A stretch of 64,000 bases of DNA from Hyphomicrobiales bacterium (GTDB taxonomy: Bacteria; Pseudomonadota; Alphaproteobacteria; Rhizobiales; Rhizobiaceae), in contig UCKU01000003.1 in the NCBI GenBank assembly GCA_900473185.1, positions 112,382-176,381 of the forward strand. Reading direction: 5' to 3'. The position numbers were made by a program, and so were the translations under genes. The notes beneath the pieces were generated by a model. That model saw only the letters and a program-made list of their open reading frames with translations, ran no database searches and was not told where the DNA came from. This document shows positions 1 to 9,409 of this stretch, piece after piece (the first letter of the stretch is position 1; every line of letters starts with the position of its first letter).

Positions 1-84
1 CGGCAGGCCAGAGGGGGGTGTCCCACGGCACGCCGTGAGCAGAAAACAACACAGCCGATTCCGGAGGCCGTCTCACATCTATCC
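1..84. other. intergenic flank downstream of mobB
   Basis: This short stretch lies between the window edge and the end of mobB. I see no convincing ORF, repeat or terminator in it. It is only the visible part of a spacer that continues outside the window. Confidence 0.4.
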
Positions 85-609
85 TCAAACGCCAACCGGA
101 GCACCAAGCCCAACCGCGCGCGCAACAAAATCCGCAATCGCGATCGTATTATCCAGATCAAACACCGCAAGCCCCGCAGCGTCGTCGACCTCATGATCCG
201 CCGCAATCGCCACGATATGCGGATCCTCCGGCGCCAGCGGATCCCGCCTTGCAGCCTCCAGCCGCCGCGCCTCGATTTTCGGGATCGGCTCGCGCTTGTA
301 GCCCTCGATCAGCACCAGATCGCAGGGGGCAAGCCGCGCCAGTATCTCTTCGAAGCTCGGCTCCGGAGCGCCGCGCAACTCGTGCATGATGGCGTAGCGG
401 GTGCCGGAGACGATGGTCACCTCATGGGCTCCGGCCTGGCGGTGGCGGTAGCTGTCGGCGCCGACCTTGTCGATGTCGAAATCGTGGTGGGCGTGTTTGA
501 TGGTGGAGATGCGATAGCCACGGCGGGTGAATTCCTCGACGAGGCGCACCGCAAGGCCCGTTTTGCCGGAATTCTTCCAGCCGGCGATGCCGAAGATTTT
601 CTGTGTCAT
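85..609 (-). CDS. mobB: MobB, molybdopterin-guanine dinucleotide biosynthesis adaptor
   Basis: GTP-binding partner of MobA in converting molybdopterin cofactor to its guanine-dinucleotide form in the cytoplasm. A P-loop (GWKNSGKT) sits at about residues 9-16 and LVLIEGYK, typical of MobB, near residue 98. The frame is open to 648, but the third in-frame Met (609) directly precedes the conserved TQKIFGIAGWKNSGKT segment and gives 174 residues, a normal family length. The longer form would overlap mobA by 8 bases and add a charged extension not expected in MobB. It lies 31 bases downstream of mobA on the same strand, so the two are probably one transcript. Confidence 0.93.
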   Translation of the reverse strand: MTQKIFGIAGWKNSGKTGLAVRLVEEFTRRGYRISTIKHAHHDFDIDKVGADSYRHRQAGAHEVTIVSGTRYAIMHELRGAPEPSFEEILARLAPCDLVLIEGYKREPIPKIEARRLEAARRDPLAPEDPHIVAIAADHEVDDAAGLAVFDLDNTIAIADFVARAVGLGAPVGV

Positions 610-640
610 CCGCCCATCTTCTTTCATGTGCCCATCTTTT

Positions 641-1270
641 TCATGCACGAAGTGCCTCCAGCCAGCGTTCGGCCTCCACTAAATCATCCGGCGTGTTGAT
701 GTTAAAGAAGGGATCGAGAACGCTGGCGCGGGTAGGATGCAGCGGGAAGGAGACTTCCGTTACGTCATGACGCAAGAGGAAGTCGCGAACACGGCGCTTC
801 TCGTCGATCCTGACCCATTCCTCCAGATTCCCGGCGAGCGCCGTCGGCCAAAGACCAAAGACCGGATGGCTGCGGCCTTCCGAGGCAGCGATGGCGATCT
901 GTTCGGGATGGCTTACCGCACCCGCAAGCCGGCTAACGAGATCGGCCGGGAAGAAGGGGCAATCGACGGAGACGGTGACGACATGGGTGGCGGCCAGGCC
1001 GGCGCCATAGACCATGGCCGCATGAATGCCGGCCATCGGCCCCGCCTTGCCGGGAATACGGTCGGAGATGACGGGCAGGTCGTGTCCGTCAGCCGCATCG
1101 GCATTGACGGCGATCAGTACCGTCTGCGGCAAGAGGCGAGCCAGAACATGGGAAAGCAGGCTGCGGCCGCCGAGCGTGACGCCCGCCTTGTCGCGGCCCA
1201 TGCGCGACGAGCGCCCGCCGGCCAGCACGACGCCCGCAATGGTCGATTGATCGAGCACGAAATCAGTCAT
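641..1270 (-). CDS. mobA: MobA, molybdenum cofactor guanylyltransferase
   Basis: Transfers GMP from GTP to molybdenum cofactor, making the bis-MGD form used by DMSO-reductase-family enzymes such as formate dehydrogenase or nitrate reductase. The nucleotidyltransferase signature LAGGRSSRMGRDK is at residues 16-28, and NINTPDDL near the C-terminus is the usual closing motif. Its 209 residues match the family. It is first in a mobA-mobB pair. moaA of the same pathway lies about 7 kb away on the same strand but is clearly separate. Confidence 0.95.
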   Translation of the reverse strand: MTDFVLDQSTIAGVVLAGGRSSRMGRDKAGVTLGGRSLLSHVLARLLPQTVLIAVNADAADGHDLPVISDRIPGKAGPMAGIHAAMVYGAGLAATHVVTVSVDCPFFPADLVSRLAGAVSHPEQIAIAASEGRSHPVFGLWPTALAGNLEEWVRIDEKRRVRDFLLRHDVTEVSFPLHPTRASVLDPFFNINTPDDLVEAERWLEALRA

Positions 1271-1288
1271 GGCGATACCTCAGACTTA

Positions 1289-2197
1289 TCATACGGGCGA
1301 GCGGGGCGCTGATTCCTGCGCGACCGGTGGCACGTGGCGCTTGGCCTCACGATAGAACGTATAGAGGCCGGAGGCGATAACGACGGCGGCACCCACCAGC
1401 GTCCAGAAATCAGGCACTTCGGCAAAGAAGAAGAAGCCGAGCAGGGCCGAGAAGATCAGGCTCGTATAACGGAAGGGCGCGACGAAGGAGATCTCGCCGG
1501 TACGCATGGCGAGGATGACCGACTGGTAGCCGACGAGCACCAGCACGGAGGCAAGCAGCAGATGCGTGAGCGAGGTGACGCTGACCGGTTCCCAGCCGCC
1601 GAGGAAGGGGATCATAAGCGCGCCGAAGATTGCGACCGAGACCGCCGTGACCGTCGTGATCATCAGCGAGGGAATGTCCTTGCTGATGCTGCGGGTGGCG
1701 AGATCGCGCCCGGCGGTGGAGGCGACGCTGCCAACGCAGAGGAGGGCGGCGGCTGTAAAGCCTTCCGGGCCGGGGCGGATGATGATCATCACGCCGACGA
1801 GGCCGACGAGGATCGCCATCCAGCGCCGCCATCCGACCGGCTCCTTGAAGAAAAGCGCCGCACCAAAGGTGACGACCAGCGGCAGCGACTGGAGGATCGC
1901 CGAGGCATTGGCGATCGGCATCATGCCAAGGGCAGTAATGTAAGTGACGGCGGCGATGATCTCGCAGGCGATGCGCAGTGCGATGACGGGTTTGAGCATG
2001 ACCCGCCAGGGTCGCAGCGCGCCCAGCTTCCAGGCGATCAGATAGACGAGGATGCTAGTGAAGAGGCCACGCAGGAACATGATCTCACCGGCATTCATGT
2101 AGGAGATGACTGATTTGGAGAGTGCGTCGCTCGAGGAAAAGCCCGCCATAGCCATGCTCATATAGATGGCGCCTTCGGTATTGCGTGATCGCGGCAT
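1289..2197 (-). CDS. EamA/DMT-family inner-membrane transporter
   Basis: About ten hydrophobic segments in 302 residues, arranged as two repeated five-helix halves, as in drug/metabolite transporters of the RhaT/EamA type. Segments such as LGMMPIANASAILQSLPLVV in the first half and VAPFRYTSLIFSALLGFFFF in the second are the usual paired EamA motifs. Substrate cannot be read from sequence; relatives export amino acids, nucleosides or drugs. It ends 18 bases before mobA on the same strand, so readthrough into mobA is possible. A second EamA protein is at 52665-53570. The start at 2197 has AAGGGAA upstream; a Met 12 residues in is an alternative. Confidence 0.85.
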   Translation of the reverse strand: MPRSRNTEGAIYMSMAMAGFSSSDALSKSVISYMNAGEIMFLRGLFTSILVYLIAWKLGALRPWRVMLKPVIALRIACEIIAAVTYITALGMMPIANASAILQSLPLVVTFGAALFFKEPVGWRRWMAILVGLVGVMIIIRPGPEGFTAAALLCVGSVASTAGRDLATRSISKDIPSLMITTVTAVSVAIFGALMIPFLGGWEPVSVTSLTHLLLASVLVLVGYQSVILAMRTGEISFVAPFRYTSLIFSALLGFFFFAEVPDFWTLVGAAVVIASGLYTFYREAKRHVPPVAQESAPRSPV

Positions 2198-2508
2198 GCT
2201 GGAGATTCCCTTACCTTACAAGCCCTTTTAGAAGGGAAAGGCCGGCAAGGGAATCGAAGGAATGCCACACCCGGGATAATTCGATGCTGCACTGCGGTAC
2301 AACCTGCCGTTAGGGAAAGCAAATCCTTGTGCAGCTGCGGCAAATATTAGAAATATAAGGATAATTCCCAAATCTTCCGGTTGCGGATTAAGGTTGTATC
2401 AACCGATTCGGCGAAATATGCGACCACTCTTCATGATGGAGGAGGCCGCCGAACCATCCGGAATGATTGCGGAGTGGACGGTACCATCAGTTTCAAGGCG
2501 CCGCGTCC
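2198..2508. other. divergent intergenic region, EamA transporter / chemoreceptor
   Basis: About 310 bases between two divergent genes, so it must hold both promoters. It is AT-rich around 2340-2375. A small perfect dyad, GGTTG-TAT-CAACC, lies at 2392-2404 and could be an operator. Short ORFs here look like chance. I see no RNA gene. Confidence 0.4.
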
Positions 2509-5064
2509 ATGCACTTCATCGACCGACTTCTGCAAAGCCGTCGTATCGTCACCAAGGTCCTGCTGTTCGTCATCCCGCTCGTCGTGCTGATCGCCGGTGT
2601 CGGCATCCTCGGTTACCACACGGCCAATATCCTGAACGGCCACATGACGGTGACGCGCGCGACGATCGAAAACATTTCTGATTTCGAGAACCTTCAGGCG
2701 GCGCTCCAGGAGTTCGTCTCCGACCCTTCGGATGCGAGCAAGGCCGGTTTCGGCAAGGCGATCGATGCGCAGGAAAGCGGCGTGGTGCGCCTCAACAGCC
2801 TCTTGAAGACCAACGATCAGCGCGGCCAGCTAACCGAAGTCAGCGGCCTTGCGAGCGCCATGCGCAAGCAGCAGGAGGCGCTGTGGGGCGTGCGCCAGAG
2901 CGAGGACGCCAGCGTCGCGGCCATTACCAAGACGGTACAGGCGATCTCGGCTGCCGCAGAGGAAGCCGGCGGCCAGACCGATCTCGTGCGCAAGGATTTC
3001 ACCGACAAGGAAGTCTTCGCCAAGGCGCTGCTCTACAATTCTGCTGCCTTCAAGTCGCTGACCGATATCATGGGCGCGATGCGCGTCGACATCCAGATGG
3101 GCTTTACGCCCGAGGAGCAGATCGAGGCCGCCCAGCAGCATATTGCCGAGATCCTGAAGCAACTCGACATTGCCAAGGCCATGGTCTCCAAGGATGGCCA
3201 GCCATTGATCGGGCAGGTCGCCGAGACAGCCGGCAAGCTCGATGCGCTCTTGAAGGGCAGCGGGACACCGGATGAGAAAGCCTCCGGCATGGCGCCGCTC
3301 CTGACCGGCTTCGTCAATACCGAGGGCCAGATGACGCTGCAGTCGGCCAAGAACAGCGACACGGCATCCGCCCGTTTCGTCAGCCTCGACAAGAGCATTG
3401 CCGAACAGCGTGAGCTCTTGACCTCGGTCGATCAGGTGCGCGACGGTGCCGACCGGTTGCAGGTGCATGTGAGCCAGATGCTGAGCGCGCGCGATGCCGC
3501 CGCGCGGGACGTGGTTCTCGCCGATCTCAAGATGCTGACCGAAACTGCCAGGAAGATCTCCGCGCTCGGCGCCAACGATGCCGTCATGAAGGCTTTCGCA
3601 GACAAGGTTGCCCCGGCTGCTGCTTCGCTGACCGCTGCTTCTGCCGACATGCTGAAGGCGGCTGCGGACTGGAAGGCGGCCCGCCAGCAGTCATCCGAAA
3701 TCCTCTCCGGCGCCATGGCCTCGCTTCGCCAGTTCGTCGGCCAGGCGCAGGAACTCGGCAAGGAAGACAGCGAGCGTTCGGCGAACGTCTCCGTCTTTGC
3801 GATGATCCTCGGCACCCTGCTGGCGATCATCGGCGGGCTCATGCTGGTCGAAACCCTGCGCGGCCCGCTGAAGCGCGTTTCAGACGTGATGACACGGCTT
3901 GCCAATGGCGATCTCGAAGTTGCCATTGAAGGCCGCAACCGCGGCGACGAGATCGGCGATATGGTTCGCTCGGTCGCCGTCTTCCGCGATGCGGCGGTCG
4001 AAAACGTCCGGCTCGAGAAGGAGGCCGAAAGTGCACGGGCGCTCTCAGCCGACGAGGCGAGCCGCCGTGCCGCCGAGCGCGAGCGCATCGAGGCCGAGCA
4101 GAAGCAGGCGCTGAATGCGCTCTCCGACGTGCTGCAGCAGCTGGCACAAGGCAATCTGGAAATCGGCATGCGCCGCGATCTCGCCAGCGATTTCGTCGAT
4201 ATGGCCGATACCTACAATCATGCCGTCGAGGCGCTGCGCCAGACGCTTGCCGATGTGCGCGGCGCCACTGTCGAGATCAAGGGCGGCACGGGCAACCTCG
4301 CATCCTCGGCCGACGATCTTGCCCGCCGCACCGAGCAGCAGGCGGCCGCACTCGAGGAAAGCTCACGGGCGCTGCGGCACTTGAGCGATGTCGTGCGCTC
4401 CACCGCCGACCGCGCCAAGCAGACGGCGCAATCCGTCAACGAGACGCAGGTTTTTGCGACCCGTTCCGGCGAAGTCGTCGCCAAGGCCGTCGATGCGATG
4501 GGCGAAATCAATCGCTCGTCCGAAAAGATCGCCACCATCATCGGCGTGATCGACGAAATCGCCTTCCAGACCAACCTGCTGGCGCTGAATGCCGGCGTCG
4601 AAGCAGCGCGGGCAGGCGAGGCGGGACGCGGCTTTGCGGTCGTAGCGCAGGAAGTGCGCGAACTTGCCCAGCGCTGCGCCAAGGCCGCCCGCGAGATCAA
4701 GGAACTGATCTCGGCCAGTTCCGGCCAGGTGCAGAGCGGCGTAGAGCTCGTCGAGGAAACCGGCCAGGCGCTCGCCGAAATCATTGCCCATGTCGGCGGC
4801 GTGCAGCGCCTCGTCTCCGAGATTTCGGCGGCCACCGGCGAACAGTCGACCGGCATTCACGAGGTCAGCAAGGCGGTGCATGACGTGGAGCTGATCACCC
4901 AGCAGAATGCGGCGATGGTTGAAGAGAACAACGCGGAGATCCAGGGCCTGCGCCAGCGTGTGGACATGCTCTCGGACAAAGTCAACCGCTTCCGCACCGG
5001 CGACGAAGGCGAGGTGCATGGATATGGCCGCGCCGAGGGTCGCTGGACGGGCCGCGCTGCATAA
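2509..5064 (+). CDS. Methyl-accepting chemotaxis protein
   Basis: Membrane chemoreceptor signalling through CheW/CheA. An N-terminal membrane helix (about residues 10-32) is followed by a roughly 390-residue, mostly helical sensing region, a second membrane helix near 427-450, a HAMP domain, a second HAMP-like linker, and the cytoplasmic coiled coil. The hairpin tip, with [20 protein letters not shown] and [15 protein letters not shown], is near residues 682-720. The C-terminus (GRWTGRAA) lacks the CheR/CheB-tethering pentapeptide. The ATG at 2509 begins directly at the cytoplasmic lead-in ([12 protein letters not shown]); an upstream in-frame start at 2467 adds an unlikely extension. 851 residues. 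Ligand unknown. A strong terminator follows. Confidence 0.92.
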   Translation: MHFIDRLLQSRRIVTKVLLFVIPLVVLIAGVGILGYHTANILNGHMTVTRATIENISDFENLQAALQEFVSDPSDASKAGFGKAIDAQESGVVRLNSLLKTNDQRGQLTEVSGLASAMRKQQEALWGVRQSEDASVAAITKTVQAISAAAEEAGGQTDLVRKDFTDKEVFAKALLYNSAAFKSLTDIMGAMRVDIQMGFTPEEQIEAAQQHIAEILKQLDIAKAMVSKDGQPLIGQVAETAGKLDALLKGSGTPDEKASGMAPLLTGFVNTEGQMTLQSAKNSDTASARFVSLDKSIAEQRELLTSVDQVRDGADRLQVHVSQMLSARDAAARDVVLADLKMLTETARKISALGANDAVMKAFADKVAPAAASLTAASADMLKAAADWKAARQQSSEILSGAMASLRQFVGQAQELGKEDSERSANVSVFAMILGTLLAIIGGLMLVETLRGPLKRVSDVMTRLANGDLEVAIEGRNRGDEIGDMVRSVAVFRDAAVENVRLEKEAESARALSADEASRRAAERERIEAEQKQALNALSDVLQQLAQGNLEIGMRRDLASDFVDMADTYNHAVEALRQTLADVRGATVEIKGGTGNLASSADDLARRTEQQAAALEESSRALRHLSDVVRSTADRAKQTAQSVNETQVFATRSGEVVAKAVDAMGEINRSSEKIATIIGVIDEIAFQTNLLALNAGVEAARAGEAGRGFAVVAQEVRELAQRCAKAAREIKELISASSGQVQSGVELVEETGQALAEIIAHVGGVQRLVSEISAATGEQSTGIHEVSKAVHDVELITQQNAAMVEENNAEIQGLRQRVDMLSDKVNRFRTGDEGEVHGYGRAEGRWTGRAA

Positions 5065-5093
5065 GTGAGCGCATCGGAAATGAGATCAGGAAG

Positions 5094-5128
5094 AGCCCGC
5101 GGTTTTCCAACCGCGGGCTTTTTCTTTT
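5094..5128 (+). terminator. Rho-independent terminator after the chemoreceptor gene
   Basis: A perfect 11-bp stem (AGCCCGCGGTT with AACCGCGGGCT), a four-base TTCC loop and the run TTTTTCTTTT. It starts 30 bases past the stop codon and isolates the receptor from csbD. Confidence 0.93.
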
Positions 5129-5183
5129 GAACAATTAGCCGCCTGCGCCGTTTTCCAACCATGTCCAACAAAGGAGAACCGTG

Positions 5184-5390
5184 ATGGATTGGAACCGTGT
5201 TGAAGGCAACTGGAAGCAAGTTAAGGGCCGGGTTAAGGAGCAGTGGGGCAAGCTTACCGACGACGACCTTGACCAGATCAACGGCCGCCGCGAACAGCTC
5301 GAAGGCAAGCTGCAGGAACGCTACGGCCTCGCCAAGGATCGCGCCCGCCGGGACATCGATAGCTGGTACGACAGCCAGACCTGGCACTGA
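5184..5390 (+). CDS. CsbD-family stress-response protein
   Basis: A 68-residue hydrophilic protein with the CsbD pattern: MDWNRVEGNWKQVKGRVKEQ at the start, then WGKLTDDDLDQINGRREQL. Members are small, abundant proteins induced by general stress; the biochemical role is unknown. AAGGAG at 5171-5176 is seven bases before ATG 5184 and only four before the in-frame GTG at 5181, so ATG is preferred. It stands alone between two terminators. Confidence 0.92.
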   Translation: MDWNRVEGNWKQVKGRVKEQWGKLTDDDLDQINGRREQLEGKLQERYGLAKDRARRDIDSWYDSQTWH

Positions 5391-5430
5391 TAACAATCCG
5401 ACATCAGAGTATTCCACTCAGAAAGACTTG

Positions 5431-5455
5431 GCCCCGCTTATGCGGGGCTTCTTTC
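5431..5455 (+). terminator. Terminator after csbD-like gene
   Basis: GCCCCGC-TTAT-GCGGGGC (5431-5448) followed by TTCTTTC. It lies 40 bases after the csbD stop. An imperfect dyad (CAACCGC / GCGGGTTG) follows at about 5467-5487. Confidence 0.85.
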
Positions 5456-5597
5456 GTGCCGGCTATCAACCGCGGCAAAGCGGGTTGAGGCTATAGCCGA
5501 ATCCTGATCTCCATTAGATATCTTGGAACGGAGCACAACGGATTTACGAGCCATGAGCACTGCGGAAAAATCAGATGAGTCGAACCCGGAGCTCCCC

Positions 5598-6182
5598 ATG
5601 GGATATTCTCCGGTTCCCAGGGGCAAGCTTGCAAACGCCGTCACCTGCCTGGAAATGACTGAGAAGCCGCTGCCGAGGGAGGCCGGCAACACTGCAGGGC
5701 TTTCCCTGGAGAGGATGCGGGTGCCTGATCCACACACTTATCGGCAGCTCTTCCGGGCGATCGGTGAGGACTGGCTTTGGGTTTCCCGGCTTGTCATGGC
5801 CGATGAAGCGCTGAAAGCCATCATCGGCGACCCCTTGGTGGAAATCTACGTGCTACTCTCAGACGGTCGGCAAGCCGGAATGCTGGAGCTTGATTTCCGG
5901 CAGCCCGGCCAATGTGAACTGGTCTTCTTCGGTGTCGGCAAGAGCGCCATCGGAACAGGGGCGGGGCGCTATCTCATGAATCACGCTTTGTCCATCGCCT
6001 GGGCGCATCCGATCGAGCGGCTCTGGGTCCATACCTGCCATTTCGACCACCCGAACGCGCTGCCGTTCTATCAGCGATCCGGCTTCAGGCCCTATGCTTT
6101 CATGATCGAGGTCACGGACGATCCGCGGCTGACCGGGGTTTTGCCGCAGTCGGCGGCGCCGCATGTGCCTATCCTCGGGTAG
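5598..6182 (+). CDS. GNAT-family N-acetyltransferase
   Basis: Probable acetyl-CoA-dependent N-acetyltransferase of unknown substrate. The fold is visible in the strand segment VEIYVLLSDGRQAGMLELDF, a GVGKSAIGTGAGRYLMNHAL stretch that replaces the usual Q/RxxGxG/A acetyl-CoA loop, and LWVHTCHFDHPNALPFYQRSGF, the typical C-terminal helix-strand. The frame is open from TTG 5523, and ATG 5553 is possible. ATG 5598 has GGAG six bases upstream and begins at MGYSPVPRGKL, giving 194 residues. It is convergent with the next GNAT gene. Confidence 0.85.
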   Translation: MGYSPVPRGKLANAVTCLEMTEKPLPREAGNTAGLSLERMRVPDPHTYRQLFRAIGEDWLWVSRLVMADEALKAIIGDPLVEIYVLLSDGRQAGMLELDFRQPGQCELVFFGVGKSAIGTGAGRYLMNHALSIAWAHPIERLWVHTCHFDHPNALPFYQRSGFRPYAFMIEVTDDPRLTGVLPQSAAPHVPILG

Positions 6183-6216
6183 GGCAATGCCAGGCGGAGA
6201 GGGCTCTTCGAAAATT

Positions 6217-6738
6217 TCAGGATAGAAGGCTGTAAAGGTTCGTCGGCGCACCGTGGAGCATGACCTGCCCTTCGAAGCCGAAGCCGCATTTCTCGAGAAC
6301 GCGGCGAGATGCGGGATTGGCCGGGCGCACCAGCCCGATAATCCGGCGGGCACCCAGTTCTTCGAAGGCAAAGGTCAGTATGCCGCGAACGAGTTCGGTT
6401 GCGTAACCGTGTCCCCAGCTTCGGGGATCGAGATGATAGGAGAGGTTGAGACCCTCGAACTCATTCGACACGGTAACCCCGCCAAAGCCGATCAGCTCAC
6501 CATTGGCGATGACTGCAAAGCGGCCGAAACTGTGTTGATTCCAATGCGCCATGTCCTTCGCCAGCCGTGCGGCGCTTTCTTCGGGGCTGTCCGGCCGAGG
6601 CACGGGCCGGTGCGCGACCAGTTCAGGCCTTGCGAACAGCTCCGTCAGAAAATGAAGATCCTCTATGGTCGGTGGGCGCAGCAGCAGCCTGTCGGTGCGG
6701 CGCGTCTCATTCATTGGAATATCGTTGCCGTCAGTCAT
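6217..6738 (-). CDS. RimJ/RimL-type GNAT acetyltransferase
   Basis: A 173-residue acetyltransferase related to ribosomal-protein alanine acetyltransferases. TDRLLLRPPTIEDLHFLTEL is the usual N-terminal strand-helix, DPRSWGHGYATELVRGIL carries the acetyl-CoA loop (GHGYA), and IIGLVRPANPASRRVLEKCG is the conserved C-terminal segment. Substrate is not predictable; paralogues modify antibiotics, polyamines or proteins. A Met eight residues downstream is an alternative start. Confidence 0.88.
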   Translation of the reverse strand: MTDGNDIPMNETRRTDRLLLRPPTIEDLHFLTELFARPELVAHRPVPRPDSPEESAARLAKDMAHWNQHSFGRFAVIANGELIGFGGVTVSNEFEGLNLSYHLDPRSWGHGYATELVRGILTFAFEELGARRIIGLVRPANPASRRVLEKCGFGFEGQVMLHGAPTNLYSLLS

Positions 6739-6846
6739 TCATGTTCCGCTTGGCTAAGGAAAGGCGCGGGGACAGGGAATATCGATAACGATGTCCCGCC
6801 ACCGGATAGCCTCTTCCTGTTCTCTCGTGCGGCGAAACACAGTCTC

Positions 6847-7629
6847 TCAACTCATATAGCCGCCATCCAGCACCAGCGGACTTCCCAGCATGAAGGAAGC
6901 GGCATCCGAGCAGAGCCACAGCACGCCCTCTGCGATCTCCTGCGGCGTGGCGATGCGGCCGATCGGGGTTTGAGCGATGATGGCGGTCGCGATGTCGGCG
7001 CTCTTTTTCATAGAGGATTCTACGGGCGGGGTGCCGACCCAGCCGGGGCAGATCGCGGTGATGCGGATACCCTCGCGGGCATATTCGAGTGCGGCACTCT
7101 TCGTAAGCCCGATGACGCCGTGTTTTGCGGCCGCATAGGCCGCACCACCCGGAAAGGGATAGCCACGCAGGCCATCAACGGATGAGTTGTTGACGATGAC
7201 ACCCCGGCCGTTCTTTTGCATGGCTGGGATCTGATAGCGCATGCAGAGGAAGACCGAGGTCAGGTAGCCGTCGATGGTCTTGCGCCAGGCATCCTCGCCG
7301 AGGGTTCCGACCGGTGCGCCGCGTCCGCCGCTGCCGCCATTGTTGAAGGCGTAGTCGATCCGCCCATGTTGCTTCACGATGCCGGAGATCAGCCTTTCCA
7401 CAGACTTGCCATCGGCCACGTCACATTCAACCCAGCTGACGCTGCCATCCGGCAGGCTGGCAAGCGCCTGTTTTGCGCGTTTTTGGTTGCGACTGGCGAT
7501 GACGAGCGTTGCGCCTTCGCGCGCGAAAGCCTGTGCGGTCGCAAGGCCGATGCCGGATGATCCGCCGGTGACGAGAGCTATCTTGCCCTGCATTTCGGGG
7601 TAACGTTTTGGGCTGGTGTCAGTGGGCAT
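6847..7629 (-). CDS. SDR-family oxidoreductase
   Basis: Classical short-chain dehydrogenase, 260 residues. The nucleotide-binding TGGSSGIG follows the KIALV strand near residue 20. NNGGSGG replaces the usual NNAG. The catalytic Ser is in VNNSSVDG and the YxxxK is in YAAAKHG. RNQKRAKQ after the second strand suggests NADP(H). ICPGWVGTPP and LVLDGGYMS are typical C-terminal motifs. Substrate unknown. The true start may be the Met at MQGKIAL, 12 residues in. Confidence 0.9.
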   Translation of the reverse strand: MPTDTSPKRYPEMQGKIALVTGGSSGIGLATAQAFAREGATLVIASRNQKRAKQALASLPDGSVSWVECDVADGKSVERLISGIVKQHGRIDYAFNNGGSGGRGAPVGTLGEDAWRKTIDGYLTSVFLCMRYQIPAMQKNGRGVIVNNSSVDGLRGYPFPGGAAYAAAKHGVIGLTKSAALEYAREGIRITAICPGWVGTPPVESSMKKSADIATAIIAQTPIGRIATPQEIAEGVLWLCSDAASFMLGSPLVLDGGYMS

Positions 7630-7769
7630 TCGGCGATTCCATGTTCACACAGTCATGCCATATGAGCGTGCCTTGCGTCTCACTGCAAGATCAGGTGCTC
7701 GATGGCTGAAGGGAGGGCGCCATGCCGCGCCTTGCCGGCCCTTCGCATGGCTCCGGGCGTTCGACGCTG

Positions 7770-7808
7770 CAATCGATTCACTGGATCGATTGCTCCCGCT
7801 TCGCGGGA
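7770..7808. repeat. Paired hairpins downstream of moaA
   Basis: Two perfect dyads in tandem: CAATCGAT-7-ATCGATTG (7770-7792) and TCCCGC-TTC-GCGGGA (7794-7808). They sit just past the moaA stop (minus strand). No T-run follows on the minus strand, so they are better read as 3'-end structures or a short interspersed repeat than as a canonical terminator. Confidence 0.5.
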
Positions 7809-7815
7809 CCGCATC

Positions 7816-8862
7816 TCACCCCCCGGTGACACTCATATGCCGGGCGACGGCCGGACGCTTATGCGTGCGGTCGATGATGAAATCGTGGCCCTTGGGCTTG
7901 CGGGTGATCGCCTCGTCGATGGCGGCATGGAGCAGGCCGTCGTCCTCGGTGGCGCGAAGGGCCGCGCGCAGGTCGGCGGCGTCGTTCTGGCCGAGGCACA
8001 TATAGAGCGTGCCGGTGCAGGTGAGGCGCACGCGGTTGCAGCTCTCGCAGAAATTATGGGTGAGCGGCGTGATGAAGCCGAGGCGGCCGCCGGTTTCCGC
8101 GACCCTGGTATAGCGGGCCGGGCCGCCGGTCTGGTAATCGATATCGGTCAGCGTGAACTGCTCTTCGAGATCGGCACGCAGCTTCGAGAGCGGCAGGTAC
8201 TGGTCGGTGCGGTCTTCTTCGATCTCGCCCATCGGCATGGTTTCGATGACGGTCAGATCCATGCCGCGGCCATGCGCGAAACGCAGCATGTCGGGCATTT
8301 CCGCTTCGTTGAAATCCTTCAGCGCCACGGCATTGAGCTTGATCTTCAGCCCGGCCTTCTGGGCGGCATCGATGCCTTCCATGACCTTGGCGAAATCGCC
8401 CCAGCGGGTGATTTTTCGGAATTTCTCCGGATCGAGCGTGTCGAGGGAAACATTGATGCGGCGCACGCCGCAGTCATAGAGTTCTTCGGCATGGCGGGCG
8501 AGCTGGGAACCATTTGTGGTGATCGTCAACTCGTCGAGACCGGAGCCGACCTGGCGACCAAGCTGGCGCACCAGATGCATGATGTTCTTGCGAACCAGCG
8601 GCTCGCCGCCGGTCAGGCGAATCTTGCGCACGCCCTTGGCGATGAAGGCGGAACAGAGCCGGTCGAGCTCTTCCAGCGTCAAGAGATCCTTCTTCGGCAG
8701 GAAGGTCATGTTTTCCGCCATGCAATAGGTGCAGCGGAAGTCGCAGCGGTCGGTGACGGAAACGCGTAGATAGGTGACGGCACGCCCGAAGGGGTCGATC
8801 ATCGGCGCTGCATCCGCTACCAGCGGCGAGGCATTGCCTATCGTTCCGACTATGGTGTTCAC
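7816..8862 (-). CDS. moaA: GTP 3',8-cyclase MoaA
   Basis: Radical-SAM enzyme that converts GTP to the precursor of cyclic pyranopterin, the first step of molybdenum-cofactor synthesis. The N-terminal cluster motif CDFRCTYC is at residues 40-47. The C-terminal cluster cysteines are in [14 protein letters not shown]. The chain ends in the conserved Gly-Gly tail (SVTGG). The frame is open to 8934, but GTG 8862 has GGAG six bases upstream and begins at NTIVGTIGN, giving 348 residues, the usual length. The GTG start is therefore well supported. It is transcribed away from the DUF971 gene. Confidence 0.95.
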   Translation of the reverse strand: MNTIVGTIGNASPLVADAAPMIDPFGRAVTYLRVSVTDRCDFRCTYCMAENMTFLPKKDLLTLEELDRLCSAFIAKGVRKIRLTGGEPLVRKNIMHLVRQLGRQVGSGLDELTITTNGSQLARHAEELYDCGVRRINVSLDTLDPEKFRKITRWGDFAKVMEGIDAAQKAGLKIKLNAVALKDFNEAEMPDMLRFAHGRGMDLTVIETMPMGEIEEDRTDQYLPLSKLRADLEEQFTLTDIDYQTGGPARYTRVAETGGRLGFITPLTHNFCESCNRVRLTCTGTLYMCLGQNDAADLRAALRATEDDGLLHAAIDEAITRKPKGHDFIIDRTHKRPAVARHMSVTGG

Positions 8863-8998
8863 GTCAATCTCCGTACTCTCCTTAATGTGGGCATATGCTA
8901 TTGTGGCGTCAAGGGAAACAGCTTTCGGCGTCACGGCAAATTGCGCTTGCGCCGAAAAAGATCAGCGCCTACTCCTCGCAGAAGAAGAGGACATAGTG

Positions 8999-9373
8999 AT
9001 GAGCGATATCTGGCCCAGCGAACTCCGGGTTTCGAAAGACCGCCAGAGGCTGGTGGTAAGTTTCAATGACGGGCAGAGCTTCGATCTCTCGGCCGAGCTT
9101 CTGCGCGTGCTGTCGCCCTCGGCCGAGGTTCAGGGGCATGGGCCGGGGCAGAAGGTCACAGTGCCGGGCAAGCGCAATGTCGCCATCATCTCAATGATCC
9201 CGACAGGCAATTATGCCGTGCGCATCGGCTTCGACGACATGCACGATACCGGCATATATACCTGGACCTACCTGCGCGAACTCGGCGAGCGCGGCTTCGA
9301 GCTTTTCTCGGCCTATGAGGAAGAGCTGAAGGAAAAGGGAATGAGCCGCGACGTAGCGGAAAAACCAAGATAA
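8999..9373 (+). CDS. DUF971-family protein
   Basis: A 124-residue protein with the DUF971 pattern seen alone and at the N-terminus of gamma-butyrobetaine hydroxylases: WPSELRVSKDRQRLVVSFND, then VPGKRNVAIISMIPTGNYAV and FDDMHDTGIYTWTYLRELG. Standalone members are proposed to act in iron-sulfur or Mrp/ApbC-associated functions, but this is unproven. ATG 8999 with GAGG eight bases upstream is preferred to the open frame from 8774, which runs into the moaA promoter. Neighbouring moaA needs two [4Fe-4S] clusters, a suggestive but weak link. Confidence 0.85.
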   Translation: MSDIWPSELRVSKDRQRLVVSFNDGQSFDLSAELLRVLSPSAEVQGHGPGQKVTVPGKRNVAIISMIPTGNYAVRIGFDDMHDTGIYTWTYLRELGERGFELFSAYEEELKEKGMSRDVAEKPR

Positions 9374-9409
9374 TCTTCAATATCAGGCGAAGGGGCGACG
9401 AGGGGGCAC

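Noticed and set aside
7809-7815. Terminator for moaA from the hairpins at 7770-7808
   Set aside because: Stems are good but no T-run follows on the minus strand, so I list them only as hairpins.
7702-8769. 355-codon plus-strand ORF opposite moaA
   Set aside because: Mirror frame of moaA, whose two cluster motifs and Gly-Gly tail settle the strand.
8863-8998. Molybdenum-cofactor riboswitch before moaA
   Set aside because: The spacer is too short once GTG 8862 is taken as start, and I see none of the long helices of that riboswitch.
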